Both the position numbers and the translations under genes were made by a program. The notes below the pieces were generated by a model. The model saw nothing but the letters and a program-made list of their open reading frames with translations, was not told where the DNA came from and did not search any database. A stretch of DNA of 64,000 nt from Tilletia caries (taxonomy: Eukaryota > Basidiomycota > Exobasidiomycetes > Tilletiales > Tilletiaceae). Position 1 is the stretch's first letter. Each line of letters opens with the position of its first letter. This document shows, piece by piece, positions 11,643 through 23,455 of the stretch. Location: contig JALUTQ010000041.1 in assembly GCA_032718865.1 (NCBI GenBank), positions 1,364,001 through 1,428,000 on the forward strand. Reading direction: 5' to 3'.

Positions 11643-13437
11643 ATGCCAGGACTTCTCAACGGCTGTCGCTCCGGTGCCAACTTCGACTCGCTCCCGCGCG
11701 GACAGCGAGGATCCCATGCCGCCATTCACAAGCTCAACCTCCAGCGCCAGAATGACGACCTGGCCAGTGTCTCCAGCAGGCCCTCCAGTCCCCATACTGT
11801 CGATCCCTCCTCACGGCCGCTAAGCCCGCCGAAGGGCCCACGGGTGAAGCCCGTCGAAAATCTGGCAGCGAACGCGGCTAAGGTCGAACGTTCGCGCTCG
11901 TCGCCCTTCCCACAGTCGGCACCGAACTCGCCAAGGGCCAACCACCCGCATGCTCACTCTCAACACGGCGCCGGCGCCCAGTCCAGAGCGAGGCACAGAC
12001 TCGTAGACAAGCGCCAGATCGGTCTGCCTACCAATTTCCAGGTGAGTGAAAAGGTGCCTTAGGGGTTTATGCCGAGCGCACGCGCCTGTTGCTCATCTCA
12101 TGTATCCTGCACAGCACACGGGACACATCGGGCGTGCCTCCTATTCGGCCGCAACGTCCGCTATGGAGACCGCTGCTATTCAGGCACAGCTCAGTCAGGT
12201 CGCCGCTGCCCTCAGTATGGACATCAACCTCGACCTCCCCGCCGAAGAGCAGGTACAGAGCGACACGGCCGATTCGAGCGAGGCGATCGAATCTATCAGC
12301 CCACCACAAAATCCAACGTCTATCCCGTCTTCGCCAGAGATGATACCCCTTCCGCTTTCCGAGCCGGGCTCCCCCCTGAAGCGAGCCAGCATGGCTCTCT
12401 CGGGTACGTCCTCGCCCCGAAAGGAGAGCAAGGCTCCACCCACTCCTCCCTCTACTTCGCACGGGTCTGCCGAAGCTGGTATTCGTGCTGTTCCTCAGCA
12501 TGCAGCAAGAGCCCTGCCTAGTCCCCCTATTGCCTTCGCTGCTCTGCCCTCTGTCTCACCTTCAAGGCACGGTGCTACTCCCAGTACCGTCAGTCCAGCC
12601 TCACAAATCGCCATTACCAGACCTCTGTCCCCGCGGACAGCAGGACCCGCTCAGGGTCAAGCACTCCGGCGGAAACCTGTGCCCCGATCCGTCGACTTTG
12701 TTGAATTGACGCCAGAAGAACGCGAAGAACGCGCGAAGGCACGGGAGGAGCTGGAGGCTCAGGCTGTGGCCCTCCAACGGAGAGCAAGCAGTGCGAGTGC
12801 AGCGAAGAAGTTGGAATCGCTCACGAAGGACATGATGGGGGGCTTGGCCTCGGATGCGGCTGAGGCTGGCGACATCGGAGTTGTCCCGGAGGAACCAGAA
12901 GGCGACAAGCCTGTGGCGCCGGCTCCAGCGCAGGGCGGACTACTGGTTCCCGGAGGCCCGACACCAGGACCGAGTATCGGCTCCCAGCTACTCGCTCCGC
13001 GCTTCCTCCCTCCCACCAACGAAGAAGGAGCAGGAGAGTCCGACTCAAGCTCAGGCTTGCCGAGAGGAACTGTGCGGATCAACGGCAAAGCCTTCGTCGA
13101 AGGTCCCTCCGGCTCCCTCATCACTCGAACAGCAAACACGCGCTGGAACTCGGCCCTGGCTGAAATCACCGCAGCACTGGCGTCGGAAGGAGCCGATGGA
13201 AACGAGAACGGGTTGCCGCCTAAGATGATGAGCAAGGAGGAGGAGGAGGCTCTCATGCTCCGCATGGGCATCCCGCTCGGCCCTTCCGATCGGTCGAATC
13301 AGCTGAGGGGCGAGGCGGGACCGAGCGAGACGGTGCGGTTGAAGGTGGAGCTGGCGGACGCTGCGCATGCATTGACTGCATTCGAGGGTGAAGGCGAGGG
13401 CGAAGGCGAGGGCGAAGGCGCTGCTAGAGATTCGTAA
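11643..13437 (+). CDS. CRIB-domain protein, probable Cdc42/Rac effector
   Basis: Two exons (11643-12041 and 12115-13437) give 573 residues. The splice junction is in phase 0 and lies inside the key motif: exon 1 ends IGLPTNFQ and exon 2 starts HTGHIG. Together these match the CRIB consensus (I-S-x-P-x-F-x-H-x-x-H-x-G) that binds GTP-loaded Cdc42/Rac. The rest is largely disordered, rich in Ser/Pro/Ala with many SP sites. A short conserved-looking region near the C-terminus (INGKAFVEGPSG, then RWNSALAEITAAL) follows, and the protein ends in a Gly-Glu dipeptide run encoded near 13385-13420. No kinase or PH domain is seen, so it resembles small scaffold effectors (Gic-like role) rather than a PAK kinase. 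Role in polarity is inferred from the motif alone. Confidence 0.85.
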
Positions 13438-13900
13438 GCCTGAGGATTTGCATTCCGCTCGACGTGTATCCATAATTCACATCACGTATCATACAACGAC
13501 ATCCATTCGCTCGACCGCTTCAGATGAGCGCTGGACGGACGCGTGAGTCAGAGCTCAGAGAACGGAAAAGACGAATTCATGCTGCACTTTGGGCCCGCTG
13601 CTCTTGGAAGTTCAAGCGTTCAAGCTTGAGGCTGGCAGCGAGGAATGTAAGCGCAGGATGATCCGGTATGGCGGATGCAAGCGCGCGGTCATTCGGTCAG
13701 GCTGGCCAGATCTGCACTCTGCAACATATAGCTCATTTCAAATTTTCTCTGTTCCGATCTTCTTCCCAACCAAGCATCTCTGTCCCACCCCTCTGTCCCA
13801 CCCACCCTCCCAGAAGCAGCAGCCATCTATCTCCCTTACCCTCAGCAGTACCTGATATCTGTCCCAGCTTCAGCTTCAGTTTCATCCCCAACACACAAAC

Positions 13901-14845
13901 ATGTCATTCTCTCCACAGCCCCCATTGGCGTCCAAAGCGCGACCAGCTACCGTCGAAGATGAGGAGGACATTGATGCGATGGATGTCGATACAGCCAGCC
14001 CCACAGCAATCCATCTCGACCCAGCTGCAGCATTCAAGCTTCTCAACCTCCCCCACGAGCTTCTCTTCCAGATTCTGGACTACCTCGACTACGGAGAACT
14101 CAACGCCATGCGCAGCGCATGCAAGGCTCTCCGCCACGCACTCCTGCTTCCTCGCTTCGACGACGCGCTGTTCCGCAGTGGAAACGAGTACTGCGAGAAG
14201 CACGCGGAGCGTCTGTTGGTGGGCGACGCTGTCGACGAGTACTTTCGGCGCGGCTGTCCCAAGGCAGCGTTGCTGTCGTGGGACGGACCCAGCTTTCTGA
14301 CGCCCTCCCACGTGTTCCCTCTGGAGGTTCATCCCGTGCTGCATTCGCTCGGCTGGGTCGAAGATGAAGGAAAAGTGCTGGCGACCTGGCCATGGGACCT
14401 TCAGCATGGCCGACCCGTCTGGCTCCAGGAGACGGCTACCCGCCCTCCGCTGCCGTCTCTGAATGTTGCCCTCGGTCTGGCACAGAGCACGATTACAATC
14501 AAGGGCACGGGAAGAGGAGGAGCCGTCACGATCGAACAGGTACTCCTGTACCTCCTCGTCCACTGGACGCATTACGCTCGGGACGCGAAGAAGCTTCCCA
14601 AGGAGAAGCTTCCAAGTCCAGGATGCCTCTGGTTCATTCTCGCCATGAACCATGAATCCCCGTCGCTCTGGCTATCCTTCTTGGACGCGGCCTTCAGCGA
14701 GTCCGTCATGGCCGACCTGGCGGCTGGAAGGCGGTACATTTACACGACCAGCTATGTGAAATACGAGAGTCCACTGGACCTCGCGCGGTTCGTCTGCGAC
14801 ACGTATCCGAGCAACGCGTCCTATCAGGGATCCGAAGACGAATGA
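13901..14845 (+). CDS. F-box protein, paralogue A
   Basis: An intronless 314-residue frame. Residues about 46-90 read LLNLPHELLFQILDYL followed by a CKALRHALLLPRF stretch. This is an F-box, the Skp1-binding module of SCF ubiquitin ligases. The remainder has no LRR, WD40 or Kelch repeats. It shares blocks with the second copy at 20426-21259 (EVHPVL-SLGW, GTGRGGAVTIEQVLL, WTHY). The N-terminus is acidic with Asp/Met-rich residues. The family looks lineage-specific and its substrate is unknown. A third, broken copy lies at about 17895-18215, so this is a local tandem family. Confidence 0.85.
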   Translation: MSFSPQPPLASKARPATVEDEEDIDAMDVDTASPTAIHLDPAAAFKLLNLPHELLFQILDYLDYGELNAMRSACKALRHALLLPRFDDALFRSGNEYCEKHAERLLVGDAVDEYFRRGCPKAALLSWDGPSFLTPSHVFPLEVHPVLHSLGWVEDEGKVLATWPWDLQHGRPVWLQETATRPPLPSLNVALGLAQSTITIKGTGRGGAVTIEQVLLYLLVHWTHYARDAKKLPKEKLPSPGCLWFILAMNHESPSLWLSFLDAAFSESVMADLAAGRRYIYTTSYVKYESPLDLARFVCDTYPSNASYQGSEDE

Positions 14846-15689
14846 CCAACCAATTTTCCCTACCGTCCCTTTCCTCCTGATCGCGTCCTTGTAGCATTCC
14901 AACAATGCAGCATGATGATTCTCTTGTCGTGAGGAGTGACGTGTGTACACGAAGATGGGGATGTAGAGGAAGAGGGCAGCGGGTGGTGTGAAGGGAAAGA
15001 CTAAACTGCGGCAGAACGTTCAGAATGCGATTGACTCCTGGTATCTGGTGAGGCCTTACCAGGCAACTGATTTTTTGGCTTTTGAACTGGATAGAGCTTC
15101 GAAGCAACGCTCCGGCTGACCGCTGAAACGAACCCTACTCATGCTAGATGAAAGCCAGCGTGGTACCTTATAGTAAGCGGAGAGGGGACACGACAAACTC
15201 TGACCTCTGTTGAATCTGACCATGGAACAGATGCGAAGGCGAACGTTTGTCCCGCTGCAGTCGATGAACGACGAAGGCTGACCTAAGCTGTGTGATCCTG
15301 CTGAGGAGCTGAGGTGGGATGAGATTGGGGGTTGTTGTCGAGACAAAAGAAGGTACAGGGATTTCTGTCTGTAGCTGATGAGACTGGGGCTGTACCGGTT
15401 TCGGACGCACAGACGATCCGTCGGCTGCGCCCAAGTCGGACAGTGGGGAGAGTCGAAGGCGGTGCAATATCGGAGCCAGTTGACTCGATGGCGATTGCTG
15501 GCAACACGCATCGAGCAACGCTCCGCCTCATTCTCATTTCGAGGCCCTGCAAATTTCCTTCCTTCGCAGCAGGAAGCTCGCAGGACTGGTCCACCATCTT
15601 CTCTCCCTTCGCACTCTCACCGCTCGTCGCTTTCCTACTCACTCTCGAGTGTGTACGAACGTCCATTGCCTTCTCTTGAGTCTCGTTGC
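14846..15689. other. Intergenic, no supported gene
   Basis: Overlapping frames on both strands at 15056-15711 have no recognisable product. No RNA gene was seen. Confidence 0.45.
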
Positions 15690-15975
15690 TTTCTTTCCAC
15701 ACCCTCCGCACCCTCTTCTCGTTCTCGCATCTCGTTTCGTTTCTCAGAATGTTTCTTCTTTCCTCTCCGCGTTTGCACTCAACGCTTTTCTCGATGCTCC
15801 ACTCTCTTCATTGTCCTTTCTTCTGGCGCCGGCTTGTAGTACGTTTCCCATTCGGTCCTGCGTCGCTCACTCGCTCAGTGGTCCCGCCCGCCCAGGGCGA
15901 CCCACGATCGCGCTCGGCACGAACGTAATCGAGCCCGCGCCCACCCACCTGGGGTGAGTCTTTCCCATGTTCCTG
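15690..15975. repeat. Diverged direct repeat, copy 1
   Basis: A roughly 280-bp pyrimidine-rich stretch is repeated in the same orientation at about 17215-17495. Shared blocks include ACCCTCTTCTCG, TTGGCGCCG-like and CCACCCACCT segments, followed by a GGGTGAGTC/GCTGGGTCG end. The two copies flank the small secreted protein gene at 16443-17005. They could be remnants of a duplication or of a terminal repeat. Identity is moderate by eye. Confidence 0.55.
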
Positions 15976-16125
15976 CTGTCTGTCAAGACTCGCTTATTAT
16001 TTAGACATCAGCCGGACGCAGTCCGGTCCGGGACATCTTTAACGCTTCGGGGCGTATCGCGTATCGAGCCGATACACTTTTGCATATATAACTGTTGGGG
16101 CGCCGAGGCGTCGAGGCGCCGAAGC

Positions 16126-16173
16126 GTATGGGCTTCGGGGCGTATGGGCTTCGGGGCGTATGGGCTTCGGGGC
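16126..16173. repeat. 16-bp tandem repeat, three units
   Basis: Three perfect copies of GTATGGGCTTCGGGGC lie end to end, preceded by related GGCGCCGAGGCG-type sequence. They sit about 270 bp upstream of the secreted protein start. Confidence 0.9.
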
Positions 16174-16442
16174 GTTGAACGTTCTCACTTCATTTCATGA
16201 ACAATCATTTACACCTCACACTTTGAATCCTAGCCTTCTGATGACAATACTATCATCCAGCATATGTTCCTATCATACAGAAAGGGTATATATACGGACC
16301 TCTGATAACCATCAGGATCGACTTTAGCACCATTCACCAGTGCCTCTGCTTTCTTCTCACAATTCACTTCTGCTTGACGCAGTTTACCCTTCAAACACTT
16401 TGACATCGGCCTCACCCACACACCTAGTCACCCAGCAGCACG

Positions 16443-17005
16443 ATGCAGATCCGTCGCTTCTCCCATCTCTCCTTCTTCCTCCCTGTCGTCCTCATCGGTT
16501 CTATCGCGCTGGCTATGGTTGCGGGCGCCCCTGCGCCAGCTTCTGCGGATCTCGAGCAGCATACCGCGGAGAGCTTCCTCAGTGAGTGACTTGGTTCTGA
16601 TCCACGCACCACTCACCAGTAGGCCGTATTGACATGGCATTTTGTGTAGAGAGAACGCCTCCAAAACTCCCAAACCTCGAGGGCATGAGCCTGAAGGGTC
16701 TCCAAGAACTGCTCGGTAAGCTGTCAAGAGGCTCAGCATGTTTATGATCGCCGTTACACTTGCTCACTATAGCGGTCTGCTGCCCAAATTTCACAATAGT
16801 GTCCAAGGAGGAACTATACGAAACACACCTTAAGGCGATGCGCAATCTGGAACTACTCGGAGGCACAGTCGAGGAACGCAAAGTCGCCATCGATATACTT
16901 CGCAAAGACGCAGTCCAGGTGAAGGCAGAAATCGACGCTATTTCCAACGCTATCAACACTGAGCTTAAGTCTTGGGGCGACGTTCTTCATTTGGGTTCCC
17001 GCTAG
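16443..17005 (+). CDS. Small secreted protein, effector-like
   Basis: Three exons (16443-16581, 16650-16715 and 16773-17005) join in frame to give 145 residues. The N-terminus has Arg residues, then a hydrophobic core (SFFLPVVLIGSIALAMV) and an Ala-rich cleavage region around APAPASA, a clear signal peptide. A Lys-Arg pair near residue 47-48, created across the first splice junction, is a possible Kex2 processing site. The mature part has a CC pair, then a helical, charged, coiled-coil-like region (KEELYETHLKAMRNLELL and on). No known domain was recognised. It lies between diverged direct repeats and F-box copies, a repeat-rich setting typical for fast-evolving secreted proteins. A role in host interaction is only a guess. 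Confidence 0.75.
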
Positions 17006-17214
17006 GTCCCGTGCTGAAGGGTTGATATCCAAGATCCATCCAACTCTGGCCCTTTGACAAATGTTCGCAGCTGGATGTATCTACTTCCTTTCGCCAATAC
17101 TCTAAATTACATATCCTGCTCCTTTATCTGCCCATCTTCCCGCAAATTGTACGCTGTGACTGCTCGACAGAAAAGACGAATGACCATCACCGCGTCATCT
17201 GCTGGACGAGGACT

Positions 17215-17495
17215 CTTTTTCTCCCACCCTCCACACCCTCTTCTCGCCTCAATACTTGTGACCCGTCTCGCTCTCAACGTTTTCTTCCATTCTCCGCAGT
17301 CGCTCGACTTGCATTCTGGATACTTTCACGTTTCTTTTCTCTTGGCGCCGACCCATTGTCCCATGTACACGTGTACTCCCACGTGCCTTGCCTCGAGTAG
17401 TGCCCGCCCACCCAGGATGGCCCACTGTCGAGCTCGGCCCAAATCATAGGCCGATGCTCACCCACCTGCGCTGGGTCGCTCCCATTATTCCTTTT
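17215..17495. repeat. Diverged direct repeat, copy 2
   Basis: The partner of the repeat at 15690-15975, in the same orientation, ending GCTCACCCACCTGCGCTGGG. It lies downstream of the small secreted protein gene. Confidence 0.55.
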
Positions 17496-17894
17496 CCTCA
17501 TGACAACGGACTGAGGTAACGAGGGAGACTGCGGGTGTGCAGCATGGAGAGATACGTCACACTTCAGCGGGGAATCAGATCAGAATCAATTGATTAAGGA
17601 AACCAGAGTGCGCGAGGAAGAAGACAAGAGGATACACGGGTTGATACCGCTGCCTGGCGTGTGTGGTTAGCAGGAGCGGCTGAATCAATGTTATGTTGTC
17701 CCATTGGCTCTGTGCACTGCTCGCGGCGAGAAGTGAGGCCACCATAAGTCAAATGAGGACATTATGTAGATTTAGGTGGCTGCAGATGCGGTGGTCGATC
17801 AAAGGGAGAACAAACAAGAACGAGCCAGTCAACGCAATCGTCATAAGAAACAGATCGAAAGGTCGGATGGAACGTACTTGATACCAAGTGAAGG

Positions 17895-18215
17895 TACCGA
17901 CCTTGAGTCGAGTGTTGTTATGCCTCCCCCTGATTCAAACGCACCACACGCACGGCGAGGTTGACAAGACGACAACTCTTCCAACGAACGAAGTCCCAGC
18001 TCGTGGAAGCATCTTTTCCATCGCCACACACTCGCCAAACGTTCCAACACGGTTGCACAAGTTGGTGACTGGTGTTGAATTCTACGACTGGAGAGTCGAT
18101 CGCGAAGTCTTTAGTGCCTCAGCGCAAGGCAATCTGCACTCGCGTCGCTGGGCGAGGTGCATCAGCACCACTCGAAAGTCGGATCGCAACTTTGCGCCTC
18201 GCTCATCGTCGTGAA
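17895..18215 (+). pseudogene. Decayed F-box protein gene, 3' fragment
   Basis: The DNA matches the 3' third of the F-box gene at 20426-21259. Blocks such as CCCAGCTCGTGGAAGCATCTT and TCGCCAAACGTTCCA are shared, and the encoded VPARGSIF-SPNVPTRL parallels FPARGSIF-SPNVPARL. The reading frame shifts along its length, and the 5' part with the F-box is missing or unrecognisable. It is a broken third member of the local family. Confidence 0.75.
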
Positions 18216-20425
18216 CTCTGTACGCGACAATCGGTTTCGGCAGAGGTTTGTTTCCGGTTGCGGCCTTGCTTGCTACCGCCGAATGTGTTGTTCGGTCTGT
18301 CATCAAAGGGCGTACATCGATGTGTGCGTCAAGCAGTGAACGTTGGGCTAGGGGCTTAACGGTGTGAGGAGGTCGTGCACGACCGAATATGCGAAGATAT
18401 AGAAGATGATCGTCACTGGTGCCATACCCGTTCGTTCGCCCAGATATCTTGCGGTACTGAGTTGAGCCTTTCTCGCGGCCGTCGAGATTCGGCCGTGTAA
18501 TGTGTTGCGCGATCGTTTGTTCGGTTGCTTTTTCTTCTGTTTGTTTGTCTATTTTTAGTTTCACATCGCCTCACCTTGCTCAACTACGTATGTACACACC
18601 CATCCAGTGCAGCTTCTTCATCCCACAGAGAGCCCGGCCAGCGTGACGCTGTGGATGGCCTTCGCTGCAAAGTTCAAGTCTTACTTAATCCTACCCGAAA
18701 GCCCTGACGAGTCGGATTGACTCGAACATCATAACGGGTTGAAGAAGGAGGGAGAATGTGGTCATTACCCGTTCTTTATTGCGGTGCGCATCGAAGGCGA
18801 TGGATCGAGATCAAGAAGCGCGAAGTCTTCAACTCAAAACGTATTTGGCATGGTCGTTTACATGGCCCCAGGCTGTCATCGATCGAGCTTCCGGTACGGG
18901 CGAGGGTTAACAAGCCTCTCGAGTCGAGCAGGACGATCTCTTACGTGAGTCTATAGAAGCGAGCACCGGTCTGAGTATGCCGACCCTTGGGTCTATGACT
19001 CGTCTCTGTTGCAGAAGCGCATCGTCATCGTCATGGGAGTAGCAGTACGGGTTCGCATGCAGGAGTCCAGCTTCGTCATAGGTCACGCGGTCACGGAGGC
19101 ATGTCCTTCGTGTCGTGAAACCGGAGGCATCTCCTTCGTGAAACCCTATACCATCCGACCCCTCTCCCTTTTTCTGCTCCTTACGCAGTACCTACTCAGT
19201 CCAGAACGATTCAGACGCCAGATTCAGCTTCGCTGGTGTTGAATTACGGGCCGTCGCGGGTGACATTCCGAGCAGGGGCGTTGTGTCGCTTATTCCCACC
19301 ACCAATTGCTGTTTTCACCGCTTCCAATTGGAGCACATCGACCACGCAGCGCGGAATTGAGCTCGACAGAGTTGTCGATCATAAGGTGAGAACGGTAGAC
19401 TCCTCATTGAAAAACTGCCCCTGGATTCCCTCTCTCGGAAATGAGATTCCCGCGTCGCCTCAGGACATCTTGCTGCCTGTACATGACCTTATTCCCTAGA
19501 ATACATGTATGTATGACCGATGGACATATCGAGACAGCCCTTCGAGCCTTCATCGATCCTCTCTACCTTCAGCACTCAAGCACTCATACGACAATCCGTC
19601 CCATCATCAACCTTACTAGGTTCTCCTGCCCTTTCCTCTCTATGCTCCGGGTGGGTACAATCTTTCACCGGTGTCGATCTTTGGTGACCCCTCTCGCTGA
19701 ATTTCGTTTTCTCTCCTTCCACATAACGCAGTGATATCCGATCCTACCCTGCGCTATGTTCCAGGTGGCCAAGACACCAAATTATGTGTCCCACGCCTTG
19801 GCGCGAGGGCGGGACAGGAAAGGTTGTCATTCAGCAACGAGGAAAGTCTGACCTCTTCCTTCCATTACTCTGCTCCTTTCCTCCGTTTACATTGTCTCTG
19901 ACTACAATTCCTTCCCTGTCCTGATCCGTAGAGAAATGGCATCATCTCCGCCATGAGACATCAACTCTGTCCTCCTCCCGCCAGACACCATCACCATGCC
20001 GCCGCAGTCCAGTCTTCATGCGATCCGCTTCCATCCTTGCCCATCTCCACCTCATCTCCATCTACACCCTCGCCTCCGCGTACACATGTTGCCCCTCATG
20101 AGTAGAGGGTCAACATGCTCTTCAGCTCGTTCCCCAAGGATTCATTGATACGCTGACGCGCTGACGTCTGTGGCCTGTGCTTTTCTGAAGTGATGAAGTG
20201 CGATCAGTCGATCAGTTCGAGTCGTCGAGTCTCGTCAGCTCTTTAGCTAACTTGACGTCACGGATCTCACCGAACGTTAACGTTCATGCAATTTTTATGT
20301 AGGTGGTGCAGCAATCGATCGGAGCGCTGTCACGCGTCGCATCACTACTGAACTCGCCCACGCTTCTATGATAGAAAAGCAGAGCTCCGAGCCCCTGCTG
20401 CCTTAGCTTCAATACGGGCTCAAGC
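18216..20425. other. About 2.2 kb without a supported gene
   Basis: Short open frames, for example near 18756-18956 and 19009-19242, are separated by a plausible intron (GTGAGT at about 18943, CAG at about 19015). They show no recognisable protein. Remnants of coding DNA are possible. The last 400 bp are the upstream region of the second F-box gene, with a short CGCTGACG tandem near 20150-20165. Confidence 0.4.
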
Positions 20426-21259
20426 ATGTCTTCCTCCTCGCAGCATATGACAGCCTCTACCAAGCAGCACGCAATGATCAAACTTCTCGACCTTCCTCAC
20501 GAGCTCCTAGTCCAGATCTTTCTCGGTCTGGATTACCAGCAACTCAATACCGTACGTACCACCTGCAAGGAACTCCGCCAGGTCCTCATGCTTCCTGCCT
20601 TCGATTACGCGCTGTTCCGACGGGCCAGTGAGGGTGGCGAGGAGCATGTGGTAAAGGAGGCGTTCGAACAGTACACGCGGTGCGGACGTCCCCAGGCCCA
20701 GCGAGTAGTCTGGAACGGCCTCTCCGACCTCGTGCCGTCCGACTTCTTTCCCATCGAGATTCATCCGGTTCTTCGCTCCCTCGCCTGGCGCGAGCGACCC
20801 GGGGACAAGAAGGCCTTGGTGGCCTGGCCATGGCGACTTCAGGCCGAACGACCGGTCTGGCTGGAGGAGACCGCCACTCGTCCTTCTCTCCCCAGACTGA
20901 GAATCGCGCAGTCCTTGAATGAGGACATCATTACGGTTAGGGGAACTGGCCGCGGAGGAGCCGTAACGGTGGAACAAGTGCTGCTATCCCTCCTATTGAG
21001 CTGGACGCACTACACACATGAGGTCGACAAGCTTCCAAGGAACGAATTCCCAGCTCGTGGAAGCATCTTCTTCATTATGCCACGCTCGCCAAACGTTCCA
21101 GCACGACTGTATCTGGCGGTGTTGAACGTGCCCATCAGCGAGTCTATCGCGGAGTCTTCAGCGTTGCATTGCATCTATTCCGCCTTCAGCGCAGAGCTCA
21201 AACTGTCTTTTGAGCGGCCTCCTCGTCGTCACTTTGTGCGAAACGACCGTTGCCTGTAG
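20426..21259 (+). CDS. F-box protein, paralogue B
   Basis: An intronless 277-residue frame. After a Ser/Thr-rich start comes an F-box at about residues 20-60 (LLDLPHELLVQIFLGL, then TCKELRQVLMLPAF). The downstream blocks EIHPVLRSLAW, TWLEET-like, GTGRGGAVTVEQVLL and LSWTHY are shared with paralogue A at 13901-14845. It has the expected size and ends RNDRCL. The first ATG of the frame at 20426 is used, and a second at 20447 is possible. Skp1 binding is expected from the family. The substrate is unknown. Confidence 0.82.
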   Translation: MSSSSQHMTASTKQHAMIKLLDLPHELLVQIFLGLDYQQLNTVRTTCKELRQVLMLPAFDYALFRRASEGGEEHVVKEAFEQYTRCGRPQAQRVVWNGLSDLVPSDFFPIEIHPVLRSLAWRERPGDKKALVAWPWRLQAERPVWLEETATRPSLPRLRIAQSLNEDIITVRGTGRGGAVTVEQVLLSLLLSWTHYTHEVDKLPRNEFPARGSIFFIMPRSPNVPARLYLAVLNVPISESIAESSALHCIYSAFSAELKLSFERPPRRHFVRNDRCL

Positions 21260-21544
21260 CGCGGAAGTACTGTCAACGTCATCATCCAGTTCCAGATGCC
21301 TGCGTTGATGAATTGAGATATACGTTCTGCTCTGATTATAATTGCGCTGGGCATCTACTTTGCAGCCGTGCGCTCAATAAAATTGACACACATACTTGCA
21401 CATCTTGCTGTACAGTTTCTAGAGCGCGAGTACAGGAAGAAGTCGCACTATGAAAAGCGTATCTACGACGGCACAGTTCAGTAAGGAAAAGAGGGGCAAA
21501 GGTCGGTTTTTAGGAGTGTGGGTATAGTGCAGCTTGCCTGCTTT

Positions 21545-23455
21545 CTACTGGACACAAGAAGCATCAGCTGTTCCCTTGTGAAAGCTGTCCATCCACATCG
21601 CAAAGTCGTCCGCGCGAGCAAAATCTACAGCAAGCGGATCAGGCAGACAGCGGCTTCAGTTTGCGTATCAATCAGCCAAGTCTACGTAGAAATCTACTCA
21701 CGCTCCTCCGTGTGCGACCTGTCGGTGTCCAGAATAAATTTAACGCTGGCTCCTGTACAAGTAGGTCAAGGCGTAGTCAGTACGCTTCCTCAGCAACGGT
21801 AATGTTTCGTTTCCCTGCGCCTGTTAACTTACCCTTCGCACATTGATCCTTGGCGTAGTTCTTTGCGTCGACGACGGGAATCACGTCGTCAGTATCCGAA
21901 TGGTACATGATCGTTTTGACTTTGAGAGTGGACCCATCAGAACCAAGGTAATTCTCGGCCAGCCGCTGACGGACGGCGGCGCCTTCGAAGACGCCCTCCT
22001 TGAAGTATGTGTAGGTGTCTCGGTAGGCATAGCGTATCACCACTGCAAACGAAGGAATGGTGAGAATAAAAACGATATATGGTTTCCTGTTAGCGTTCAG
22101 CCAGAGACAAGGATTGCGTTCGTCGACATACCCTGCATCAAACAATTCGAGCTTTGCTGAATTTCTTGGAGCAGCGCGGTCCCGTTGGGATACGCCATTT
22201 TGTCCAACCATCGCTTAACGTCGGGATAGGCGTTGTATCTAGAATTTAATGTCGATGGAAGGGTCAGCAAAATATTGTGGGAGCTCAGGTTATGAGCAGC
22301 GGAGTTGACGAAGACTTACTGTCCAGCAACACCTGCAAAAGAGTAGCCGGAGTAGAGCTGCAGGGTGCAAAGTACAAGGAGATATTTCCCATCTGTCAGT
22401 ACCCTTACAATAGGCCAGTTGTATGGTCGAGTTTGGTGAACGCACACCTCTAAACAGAGCGGCAATAGTCTTTCAATAGCCATCCAGTGATGAAGACAAA
22501 GACACTACACGTACCTGTTTAAGAAGTACGAGGTGCGCGACGTATTCACGGGGGTGCCCCCAATCACTTGTCCAAGAATGTTGAGGCTGGCAGCGTAGGT
22601 CGGGTGGAAGGACGACGCCCAGGATGTGGCATGAGCCCCACCACTATAGCCTCCTAGGACGATTGGTGTCCGTCTGTTTACCCCAGGGATAGCTGTTGGA
22701 AACCTGGTTACTGCTTTGAGGGAGTCGAGAACAGCATGACCTTCCGCAGGGCCGATGAACTGACAAGGCGCAGACCGAACCAAGTCAGCGCGTTGAGGTC
22801 AGTCAGGGTTTGTCCAGGGACCTGGCAGCATACGCACGACAAGAGCGCGACTTCCTTCGTGATCAGGAATGTTCACGTAGTAGCCATTCTTGAGACTCTG
22901 GTCGAGGCCCAAATCCTCGGCGGGCATTTGAGAGGCGAAAGCTGAAGTGCTATCGCGAATGAGCGCGCTGGAAGGGGCACAGTCGATGGACGCAGAATCT
23001 TCCGGCAGCTGAAGCGAGATGATCTTGGCGGGACTCTGAGGCTGATTCGGGACCAGAATGGTAGTAACCGAATGATCTGAGGGAGACAAAGTACTTTGTT
23101 CAGCTGTGGTGTCTGTTGTCTCAAAGAACTTCTGGAATACCGACCGGGATGTCCAAGTGCATCTGTAGTCTTGTAGAGAATCTGTCACGTCATGTTGTCA
23201 GAGTCCGAAACTCATCTGGAGAAGAGAGAGTCGATATCAGAAACTCACTTGGTACGCCGCTTTCACATTCTCTTTGGAAGGGGTGACTTGGCGAGTCCGG
23301 AGGATGGCGCCGTTCTTCCTAGCACACCAGCCAAAGGGCGGCTTGTAGAACGGGTCCTCACTGGGTAAACCTGGAGAGAGCCGATAGCTGGGAGCAGCGA
23401 GCGCTGCCGAAGTGAGGAGGGCAGAAAAGACGGCCAAGGATCTGGAGAACCGCAT
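21545..23455 (-). CDS. CalA-type secreted lipase
   Basis: The protein resembles Candida antarctica lipase A (secretory lipase family), which hydrolyses triacylglycerols outside the cell. The start ATG ends at 23455 and gives a signal peptide (RSLAVFSALLTSAALAAPS). It is followed by EDPFYKPPFGW, as in CalA (DPFY). Further exons supply SVTTILVPNQP, DCAPSSA, GYYVNIPDHEG and the nucleophile elbow GGYSGGAHAT with the catalytic Ser. A late exon supplies the acid-region segment HSDTDDVIPV. After splicing, the end reads HTEEHFARADDF, where CalA has its catalytic His (HLTAE), and the stop is at 21545. At least eight small exons are needed, with GTRAGT donors. The active-site Ser, Asp and His regions are all intact. 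Confidence 0.9.

Noticed and set aside
18739..19734. Possible spliced gene with a GTGAGT...GCAG intron
   Set aside because: The translated pieces show no recognisable or consistent protein; left as unexplained spacer.
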